Source of the DNA: Micromonospora alfalfae
GTDB taxonomy: Bacteria; Actinomycetota; Actinomycetes; Mycobacteriales; Micromonosporaceae
DNA length: 64,000 nucleotides
Direction of reading: 5' to 3'
Assembly: GCF_022230925.1 (NCBI RefSeq)
Contig: NZ_JAKKFH010000034.1
Location: 62,001 to 126,000 of the forward strand
The notes under the pieces are model-generated. The model was given only the letters and a program-made list of their open reading frames with translations, ran no database searches and was not told the origin of the DNA. The translations under genes and the position numbers were made by a program. This document shows, piece by piece, positions 17,599 through 25,827 of the stretch (position 1 is the first letter of the stretch; the number at the start of each line of letters is the position of its first letter).

Positions 17599-18297
17599 AT
17601 GCCTGAGGTCAGCGACGACGCGCCGGCAGCTGTCAGCGGCCGACGGGCGACGCCGACGGCGGCACCGAAAGCCAAAGCTCCCTCCCGGGTCCGCATGTCG
17701 GCCGCCCAACGCCGGGAGCAGTTGATCGCGACCGGCCGGCAACTCTTCGCCGAGCGCGGTTTCGACGCCACATCCATCGAGGAGGTGGCGGCCCGTGCCA
17801 AGGTCTCCAAGCCGGTGGTGTACGAGCACTTCGGTGGCAAGGAAGGGCTCTACGCGGTGGTGGTGGACCGGGAGGTCCGGGCCCTGTTGGACCGGATCAC
17901 CACGGCGTTGACCGCCGGGCATCCGCGGGAGCTTCTGGAACAGGCGGCGCTCGCCCTGCTGACCTACATCGAGGAGGAGACCAGCGGTTTCCGGGTGCTG
18001 GTCCGCGAGTCGCCGCTGATGTCCGGCACCGCCACCTTCAGCAGCGTGATGAACGACGTGGCGCACCAGGTCGAGCACATCCTGGGCGCCGAGTACAAGA
18101 GCCGAGGGTACGACCCGAAGCTCGCCGAGCTGTACTCGCAGGCGCTGGTCGGCATGGTGGCGTTGACAGGTCGCTGGTGGTTGGAGGTGCGTAAGCCGCG
18201 CAAGGAGACGGTGGCGGCACACCTCGTCAACCTGGCCTGGAACGGGTTGTCACACCTGGAGGCCAAGCCGACGCTGATCACCGCACGGCGCAGCTGA
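17599..18297 (+). CDS. TetR-family regulator (FasR-like candidate)
   Basis: The 232-residue protein has an N-terminal TetR helix-turn-helix ('REQLIATGRQLFAERGFDAT' then 'SIEEVAARAKVSKPVVYEHF', about residues 37-75), preceded by a 35-residue basic disordered stretch. The C-terminal helical domain is typical of ligand sensing. The HTH entry resembles the mycobacterial fatty-acid regulator FasR; this is a recollection of similarity, not a search. Adjacency to the desaturase supports a role in membrane-lipid control. Both ATG 17599 and GTG 17533 have a GAGG at seven bases; the ATG is preferred. Confidence 0.85.
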   Translation: MPEVSDDAPAAVSGRRATPTAAPKAKAPSRVRMSAAQRREQLIATGRQLFAERGFDATSIEEVAARAKVSKPVVYEHFGGKEGLYAVVVDREVRALLDRITTALTAGHPRELLEQAALALLTYIEEETSGFRVLVRESPLMSGTATFSSVMNDVAHQVEHILGAEYKSRGYDPKLAELYSQALVGMVALTGRWWLEVRKPRKETVAAHLVNLAWNGLSHLEAKPTLITARRS

Positions 18298-18303
18298 CCC
18301 CGA

Positions 18304-18780
18304 TCAGCGGCGGTGCACGTCGGCCACCGGGTGTTTGCGGTGCTCCAACTCCGCCTCGGCGGACTCCGGTGGGCCGACCTTGTCGTATAGGCCGGTGCCG
18401 AGCAGGATCAGGCCGAACAGCATCGACACGACCACTGTCGACATCGAGAAGTTGAGAAAGTTCGCACCGGTCTGCAGCACCGACATCATCAGGATGCTGG
18501 TCACCAGGAACACCACGCCCGCTGTGAGGTTCATGTAGTGGCCGAGGTTGCTACGCCGTGAGGCCCCGATGATCAGGACGACCCCGAAGACCACCGAGGC
18601 GAGCGAGAAGGCCAGGTTGGTCCGGAGCCCGAGGGCCCAGGTGCTGTTGCGGGCAAAGAGCGGATCCCCGATCGTCTCGGCGACGCCCCAGACGCCGAAG
18701 ACCAGGATGTAGACGCCGATCAGCCCGGAGAGGATCCGGTAGAGCGGCCGTGCCGGATGGTTGACCGGAAAGTGCGGCAT
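18304..18780 (-). CDS. DUF4383 membrane protein (copy 1)
   Basis: The 158-residue protein has four predicted membrane helices and starts with 'MPHFPVNHPARPLYRILSGL', the hallmark N-terminus of DUF4383 proteins. Function is unknown. It is a paralogue of the next gene upstream (18990-19445); both share the 'VNHPARP.YR' start, a 'LxTNLxFSL' loop and a final 'GLYDKVG/GMYGKVG' motif, followed by divergent charged tails. The start at 18780 has AGGGG upstream and removes a 25-residue shadow extension. It converges on the TetR gene with six bases between stops. Confidence 0.9.
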   Translation of the reverse strand: MPHFPVNHPARPLYRILSGLIGVYILVFGVWGVAETIGDPLFARNSTWALGLRTNLAFSLASVVFGVVLIIGASRRSNLGHYMNLTAGVVFLVTSILMMSVLQTGANFLNFSMSTVVVSMLFGLILLGTGLYDKVGPPESAEAELEHRKHPVADVHRR

Positions 18781-18891
18781 GCCCAGACCCCCTGATGTGA
18801 CCGTTTCAGGGGGAATTGTCGCCCAAGGCAGCGCTAACTGTCCGCAGAACCCCAAAGCCCAAGGGGTCCGCCGAAAGGCTGGACCGGGTCA

Positions 18892-18965
18892 GGTTTTCGC
18901 CGGAGCCCGAGCTGCGCAGGGATCAAGCCTGACCGCCCGGAGCAGCTCGGGCTCCGGCGAAAACC
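18892..18965. repeat. Perfect 24-bp inverted repeat between the DUF4383 genes
   Basis: Arms 18892-18915 and 18942-18965 are exact complements, separated by 26 bases. The outer ends read ggttttcgcc and ggcgaaaacc. On the minus strand it follows the second DUF4383 gene and could terminate it; the length and perfection exceed the other terminators here. Confidence 0.85.
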
Positions 18966-18989
18966 CACGGCCGCAACCACGAAGAAAGC

Positions 18990-19445
18990 TCAGAGAACGA
19001 GACGAGCCTTCTGGAACGCCTCCGCCTCATCCTCGGTGCCGACCTTGCCGTACATGCCGACCATCAGCAGCACCAGGGCGGCCGCCATCACCACGACCAC
19101 TGTGGTGATGCTGAAGTTGAAGAAGTTGGCGTCGGTCCGGATGAACGCGAGACCGGCCAGGCTGACCACCATGAGGCCGTACGCCAGCCACTGGTTGATC
19201 GCCACGTCGATGTTGCGGCCGAGCGCGGTGCCGACCAGCACGATGATCCCGAGCAGCACGCTGAGCAGCGAGAAGCCGAGGTTGGTGCCCTGACCGAGGA
19301 CCCGGGTGTCGTCCTGGGCGAGGATCTCGTTGCCGGTGCTCGCGATGATGCCGAGCACACCGAAGACGACCAGGTACAGACCGGTCAGCCCGCCGATCGC
19401 CCGGTAGATCGGCCGCGCGGGGTGGTTGACGGGGGTGTGTGCCAT
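18990..19445 (-). CDS. DUF4383 membrane protein (copy 2)
   Basis: The 151-residue, four-helix membrane protein starts 'MAHTPVNHPARPIYRAIGGL' and ends 'GMYGKVGTEDEAEAFQKARL'. It is the paralogue of 18304-18780. The ATG at 19445 has GGAG at eight bases. The pair is separated by a perfect 24-bp inverted repeat, so each may have its own promoter. Role unknown; members are abundant in actinobacteria and often occur in tandem. Confidence 0.9.
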   Translation of the reverse strand: MAHTPVNHPARPIYRAIGGLTGLYLVVFGVLGIIASTGNEILAQDDTRVLGQGTNLGFSLLSVLLGIIVLVGTALGRNIDVAINQWLAYGLMVVSLAGLAFIRTDANFFNFSITTVVVVMAAALVLLMVGMYGKVGTEDEAEAFQKARLVL

Positions 19446-19545
19446 GTCTGTGTCTCCAACGCCGTGGGGTAGGTGTCGCCGACGATTGTCTCGCATGTGG
19501 TGGTGTGACGCCGCACACGGGGCCCGGGCCGGCGCGCCCGGCCGG

Positions 19546-21351
<1,806 letters not shown>

Positions 21352-21471
21352 GTTCCACCCTTCATGATCAAAGCGTCCGGGTGCCGGCGGGCACCTGGAC
21401 GCCTGTCCCAAGGGTACGCGGAAGCCCCGAACGTCCGCGCCGCGCGCCAGCAGCTCCGGTGGAACGCCTCG

Positions 21472-22419
21472 TCAGCCGACGCGGGCGCCGGCTACCGGAC
21501 CGTGCGCGACCCGCGCCTCCCGGCAGACGCCGGCGGCGGTCAACTCGGCGGCGATCCGCTCCGCGTCGGCCGCGTTGGCGGCGAGGAACACGCAGGTCGG
21601 GCCGGAGCCGGAGACGATGCCGGTGAGCGCGCCGGCCGCCTCGCCAGCCTTCAGGGTGTCGGCCAGCGCCGGGCGCATGGCCAGCGCGGCGTCCTGGAGG
21701 TCGTTGCCGAGCGTGCGGGCGAGCACCCGGGGGTCACGCTGGCGCAGCGCGCCCAGCAGGGCGTCGGTGCTGCCCAGCGGGGCGCCGGCGGCACCGGAGT
21801 CGCGGAGCCGATCCAGCTCCCGGTACGCGGTCGGGGTGGACAGGCCGACGTCGGCGATCGCCACCACCCAGTGCCAGGAGGTGGGGCGGGCCAGCACGGG
21901 GCTGATCGCCTCACCCCGGCCGGTGCCCAGCGCGGTGCCACCGTAGATCAAGAACGGCACGTCGGAGCCGAGGTCGGCGGCGATGCCGGCCAGCTCGTCG
22001 CGGGACAGCCCGGTGCCCCAGAGCGCGTCGCAGGCCACCAGCGCGGCGGCAGCGTCGGCGCTGCCACCGGCCAAGCCACCGGCGAGCGGGATCTGCTTGC
22101 GCAGGTGCAGTCGGGCGTGCGGCAGCACCCCCGCGTACCCGGCGAGGGCGTGCGCGGCGCGGATCACCAGGTTGGTGTCGTCCAGGGCCAGCTCGCCGGT
22201 GCCCTCACCCTCCATGGTCAGGGCGAGGGTGTCGCCCCGGCGGGCCGTCAGCTCGTCGTAGATCGAGATGGCGTGGTAGATCGTGTTCAGCTCGTGGTAG
22301 CCGTCCCGGCGCAGCGGGCCCACCCCGAGGTGCAGGTTGACCTTCGCGGGCACCCGCACCCGCACCGGGCCGAGGGCCCCGCGTCGCTCGTCGTCGTCCG
22401 GTCGCCAGGCCTCGGTCAC
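21472..22419 (-). CDS. ispE: 4-diphosphocytidyl-2-C-methyl-D-erythritol kinase
   Basis: The 315-residue GHMP kinase performs the ATP-dependent step of the MEP isoprenoid pathway. Signatures are 'VRVPAKVNLHLGVGP' (residues about 20-34), the ATP loop 'PLAGGLAGGSADAAAALVA' (about 108-126), 'DLGSDVPFLIYGGTALGTGRG' (split across about 148-168) and 'SGSGPTCVF' near the C-terminus. The GTG at 22419 overlaps the stop of a possible 26-residue ORF. Order rsmA-ispE is conserved in actinobacteria. Confidence 0.96.
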   Translation of the reverse strand: MTEAWRPDDDERRGALGPVRVRVPAKVNLHLGVGPLRRDGYHELNTIYHAISIYDELTARRGDTLALTMEGEGTGELALDDTNLVIRAAHALAGYAGVLPHARLHLRKQIPLAGGLAGGSADAAAALVACDALWGTGLSRDELAGIAADLGSDVPFLIYGGTALGTGRGEAISPVLARPTSWHWVVAIADVGLSTPTAYRELDRLRDSGAAGAPLGSTDALLGALRQRDPRVLARTLGNDLQDAALAMRPALADTLKAGEAAGALTGIVSGSGPTCVFLAANAADAERIAAELTAAGVCREARVAHGPVAGARVG

Positions 22420-22496
22420 GGGGTGCTGTCCCGCAGGCGCAGGCGGATGTCGAACGGCTTGGCCACTTTCAGCTCCTCAGCGTCCTGGGCGGGCAC
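22416..22496 (-). CDS. Possible 26-residue ORF between rsmA and ispE
   Basis: A GTG at 22496 opens 26 codons ending in TGA at 22416-22418, overlapping the ispE GTG by the pattern GTGA. The product would read VPAQDAEELKVAKPFDIRLR and six more residues. High third-position GC and coupling to ispE suggest translation, but there is no clear ribosome-binding site and no family I recognise. It may be a leader that couples ispE translation to rsmA, or chance. Confidence 0.3.
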   Translation of the reverse strand: MPAQDAEELKVAKPFDIRLRLRDSTP

Positions 22497-22505
22497 GGCG
22501 TCAGC

Positions 22506-23375
22506 CTACTTCCCGGCCGGCGTACCGACCGGAGCCGACGCGGCGATGGCGGCGAACTGCTCGACGGTCAGTGACTCCCCACGGGCGCCGGGGTCGACGC
22601 CGGCGGCGGTGAGCGCCGCGGCTGCCCGGTCCGCGCCACCGGCCCAACCGGCCAACGCGGCGCGCAGCGTCTTGCGCCGCTGCGCGAACGCCGCGTCCAC
22701 CACGGCGAAGACCCGCTCCCGCGGTACGTCGGTGCGGGGCGGCTCGTGGCAGGTGAAGGAGACCAGGCCGGAGTCGACGTTGGGCACCGGCCAGAACACG
22801 TTCGGCGGCACCTTACCGGCGCCCCGAGCCTGGGCGTACCAGGCGAGCTTCACCGACGGAATGCCGTACACCTTGGAGCCGGGACCGGCGACGAGCCGGT
22901 CGGCGACCTCCTTCTGCACCATCACCAGGCCGTGTCGCAGGGTGGGCAGCACGGCGAGCAGGTGCAGCACCACTGGCACGGCGACGTTGTAGGGCAGGTT
23001 CGCCACCAGCGCTGTCGGTGCCGGGTCGGCCAGTTCGGCGGCGGCGATGCGCAACGCGTCCGCGCGGTGCACGGTGAGCCGGGCGGCGTCGGCCCCGGCG
23101 TGCCGCGCGACCGTCTCCGGTAGCGCCCCGGCGAGCACCGGGTCGATCTCCACGGCGTGCACGTGCCCGGCGACCGGCAGCAGCCCCACTGTCAGCGAGC
23201 CGAGCCCGGGCCCCACCTCCAGGGCCACGTCGTCGGCTGTGAGGCCGGCGGCGGTCACGATCCGGCGCACAGTGTTCGGGTCGTGCACGAAGTTCTGGCC
23301 CAGCTTCTTGGTGGGCGCGACGCCCAACCGGGCGGCGAGTTCCCGGATCTCCGCCGGGCCGAGGAGACCGGTCAT
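22506..23375 (-). CDS. rsmA: 16S rRNA dimethyladenosine transferase
   Basis: The 289-residue SAM-dependent enzyme dimethylates two adjacent adenines near the 3' end of 16S rRNA. It shows 'PTKKLGQNFVHDPNTVRRIV' (about 21-40), the SAM motif 'ALEVGPGLGSLT' (about 53) and the catalytic 'VANLPYNVAVPV' (N-L-P-Y, about 125). The ATG at 23375 has a TACGCT hexamer seven bases upstream, so it is probably leaderless; the upstream-open frame is a shadow of tatD. It starts 46 bases beyond the tatD stop. Confidence 0.96.
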   Translation of the reverse strand: MTGLLGPAEIRELAARLGVAPTKKLGQNFVHDPNTVRRIVTAAGLTADDVALEVGPGLGSLTVGLLPVAGHVHAVEIDPVLAGALPETVARHAGADAARLTVHRADALRIAAAELADPAPTALVANLPYNVAVPVVLHLLAVLPTLRHGLVMVQKEVADRLVAGPGSKVYGIPSVKLAWYAQARGAGKVPPNVFWPVPNVDSGLVSFTCHEPPRTDVPRERVFAVVDAAFAQRRKTLRAALAGWAGGADRAAAALTAAGVDPGARGESLTVEQFAAIAASAPVGTPAGK

Positions 23376-23382
23376 GGCTGGC

Positions 23383-23388
23383 AGCGTA
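23383..23388 (-). promoter_or_regulatory. -10 hexamer of a leaderless promoter (rsmA)
   Basis: TACGCT on the minus strand is followed by seven bases and the rsmA ATG at 23375. No ribosome-binding site lies between tatD and rsmA. Confidence 0.55.
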
Positions 23389-23421
23389 GCGACGGGGTCG
23401 GCGCCGACCGTCGGGCCGGGC

Positions 23422-24309
23422 TCACCACGGGCCGAAGGCCCGGTCGCCGGTCGCGGAGATGGCCGCGCACAGCTCGTCCAGGTCGCTGCCGGTGGTCGCG
23501 GCGAGCGCACGGACGGTGAGCGGAATCAGGTACGACGCGTTCGGCCGGCCGCGGTACGGCATCGGGGTGAGGTACGGGGCGTCGGTCTCCACCAGCATCT
23601 GATCCAGCGGGGTGAGCGCGGCGGCCTCGCGCAGCGCCGTCGCGCTGCCGAAGGTGACGGTGCCGGCGAAGCTCAGCAGGTAGCCGCGGCGGACGCACTC
23701 GCTGGCGAACTCGGCGTCGCCGGAGAAGCAGTGCAGCACCACCCGGTCGGGAGCGCCCTCGTCGTCGAGGATCCGCAGCACGTCGGCGTGCGCGTCGCGG
23801 TCGTGGATGACAAGCGTCTTGCCGTACCGCTTGGCGATGGCGATGTGTGCCCGGAAACTCTGCTCCTGGGCGGCACGCCCCTCGTCGCCGGTCCGGAAGA
23901 AGTCCATCCCGGTCTCGCCGATCGCCCGGACCCGGTCGCGGGCCGCGAGTGACTCGATCTCCCGCAACGCCTCGTCGAGGTCGCTGAGCCGGGGGGCCTC
24001 GTTCGGGTGCAGCGCCACAGTGGCCAGCACGGCGGGGTACTCATCGGCGGTGTCCGCGCCCCACCGGGAGGAGGCGACGTCCACGCCTACCTGGACCAGC
24101 CGGTCCACGCCGACCTTCGTGGCCAACGCGATCGCCACGGCAACCGGGTCGTCGGCCGGCCCGCCGCCGGGCACACCGGCCTCGCTGACCGTGATGTCCA
24201 GGTGGGTGTGGCTGTCCAGCACCGCCCGGGGCAACGGCTCGGGGGCGGGCGGAAACTCTCCGGCCCGCCGGGCGGCGCGCTCGCGGCGGGATTCAGTGGG
24301 CTCGCTCAT
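23422..24309 (-). CDS. TatD-family metal-dependent deoxyribonuclease
   Basis: The 295-residue TIM-barrel hydrolase shows the TatD motifs 'LDSHTHLD' (about 31-38), 'TVALHPNEAP' (about 100), 'AIGETGMDFF' (about 128), 'VIHDRDAHAD' (about 168), 'HCFSG' (about 195) and 'LVETDAPYLTP' (about 245). These supply the His, Glu and Asp metal ligands of a 3'-5' DNA exonuclease. The ATG at 24309 is chosen; an ATG at 24321 is equally weak in ribosome-binding signal. In mycobacteria rpfB separates tatD from rsmA; here the two are directly adjacent. Confidence 0.94.
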   Translation of the reverse strand: MSEPTESRRERAARRAGEFPPAPEPLPRAVLDSHTHLDITVSEAGVPGGGPADDPVAVAIALATKVGVDRLVQVGVDVASSRWGADTADEYPAVLATVALHPNEAPRLSDLDEALREIESLAARDRVRAIGETGMDFFRTGDEGRAAQEQSFRAHIAIAKRYGKTLVIHDRDAHADVLRILDDEGAPDRVVLHCFSGDAEFASECVRRGYLLSFAGTVTFGSATALREAAALTPLDQMLVETDAPYLTPMPYRGRPNASYLIPLTVRALAATTGSDLDELCAAISATGDRAFGPW

Positions 24310-24449
24310 CAGCGACAGCATCACACACCGGGCCTGTCCATCTGCCCGCCACCCGACGTTCACCCCGACTACGCCGCGCGACTCTACGGTCGCTCACGAG
24401 CGGACGCGACAGCGTGCGGACCCATCCCACCGAGCAGCGAGGCGACGGC

Positions 24450-25697
24450 ATGAGCGTCACCCCCCAGGCCGGTGGCAGCGCCGGCGAACGGACCGGACTG
24501 CACGTGGCGTTCGGCGGCGGCGTGTACCCGGCCGAGGAGATCGCCCGGGGCGCCGCGTACGAGTTGTTCAGCGCCGACGAGGTGGCCGGCTTCGAGTGGG
24601 CACCCCGCCCGGGTAGCGCCCTGCCGTGGCACCGGTTCGTGCACGTCACCGAGGTGACCGCTGTGCACGGGGCCACCGAGCCGGCCGACGAGCCGGAGAC
24701 GCCGCTGCTGATGCCCGCTCACCGCGAGCGGGGTTGGGCGTACCTGCACCAGCTCAGCCAGCAGCCGGCGGCAGCGGGCGACCCGATGCTGGCGGCGGCG
24801 CGCGCGTCGGCGGTGGTCCGGCGGGGCACCCGGATGGTGAAGGTGCTCTCGGCCCAGCAGCTCGCCGGCTACGTACGGGGTTGGCTGCCGCACGGCTTCT
24901 GCTACCGCGAGCACGATGTGGCGCACCTGCGTACGCCGGCGACGACGACGGTGCTGCGTACGGATGGTGACGTTGGCCGGGACGGCCCGGACGTGGCGTA
25001 CGCGCTGCGCTGGCGCGCGTCCGACCCGGGCGACTACGACGTGCCGGTGGGCTCGGCACACCGCGGCCTGACCGCGCTGGCCTCCCGGGACCGGCTCGGC
25101 GCGCCGGTGCTCGGCACCGGCTTCGTGCCCAGCAACGGTCAGCTCATCCCGGAGTTCATCACCCGGGACTTCGCCGACCTGCCGATGCCGGCGAACGCCG
25201 CCCTCATCGCCTACCCGGCGAACGGGGTGGAGGTGGTGCTGTACACCTACCAGGCCGAGCAGCGCGGGTGGCTGCGGATGGTGGGCCCGCAGTGGCGGCA
25301 CCTGCTGGCCGCGGTGCCGGACCTCTCCCCGGACCAGGAGTACGTGCCGAACGCCGACGCTCCCCGCTCCACCCAGTTGGTCGGCATGTACGGCGACAGC
25401 GAGTACGAGGCCGTCGCCGACCTGCCCGGTGGGTTCCGGGTGCTGGCGATGACCCGGGCGGCCCGTTACCCGGTGGACGCGGTGGCCCGCCGGCTCCGGT
25501 TCGCCCAGTGGCGGGGGGTGCCGTGCCTGGTGCTGCGGGAGGAGGCCGGCTGGCTGCGGGTGCGCCTGCGCTACCCGAACCCGGACACCGTGGTGACGAC
25601 CGGCGCGCAGTGTCAGGAACGCGGCGTCTACGAGGCCTGGGCGCCGGGCGCCGAGGTGACCGACGACCAGGTGATGGACACCCGATACGCGATGTGA
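24450..25697 (+). CDS. Hypothetical protein of unknown family
   Basis: The 415-residue protein has no signal peptide or membrane helix. It has even hydrophobicity, many Trp-containing strands ('GWAYLHQLSQQ', 'RGWLRMVGPQWRHLL', 'RFAQWRGVPCLVLREEAGWL') and ends 'TDDQVMDTRYAM'. I do not recognise a domain. The ATG at 24450 has GAGG at seven bases; the preceding frame to 24414 is dropped. It is divergent from tatD and upstream of the secreted repeat protein, with about 130 bases between. A weak hairpin follows its stop, so the two are probably separate transcripts. Confidence 0.75.
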   Translation: MSVTPQAGGSAGERTGLHVAFGGGVYPAEEIARGAAYELFSADEVAGFEWAPRPGSALPWHRFVHVTEVTAVHGATEPADEPETPLLMPAHRERGWAYLHQLSQQPAAAGDPMLAAARASAVVRRGTRMVKVLSAQQLAGYVRGWLPHGFCYREHDVAHLRTPATTTVLRTDGDVGRDGPDVAYALRWRASDPGDYDVPVGSAHRGLTALASRDRLGAPVLGTGFVPSNGQLIPEFITRDFADLPMPANAALIAYPANGVEVVLYTYQAEQRGWLRMVGPQWRHLLAAVPDLSPDQEYVPNADAPRSTQLVGMYGDSEYEAVADLPGGFRVLAMTRAARYPVDAVARRLRFAQWRGVPCLVLREEAGWLRVRLRYPNPDTVVTTGAQCQERGVYEAWAPGAEVTDDQVMDTRYAM

Positions 25698-25827
25698 GCG
25701 CTCCCCCTCCCGGGTTGGGAGAGCGAGCCGTTCGGCGTGGAAACGGGACACCGCGACACGTCGATGATCATTAGGGTCGGAGCCTCCGGCGTGCTGCGCG
25801 CCGGCGTCTTTCCGGAGGTTTCCCATA

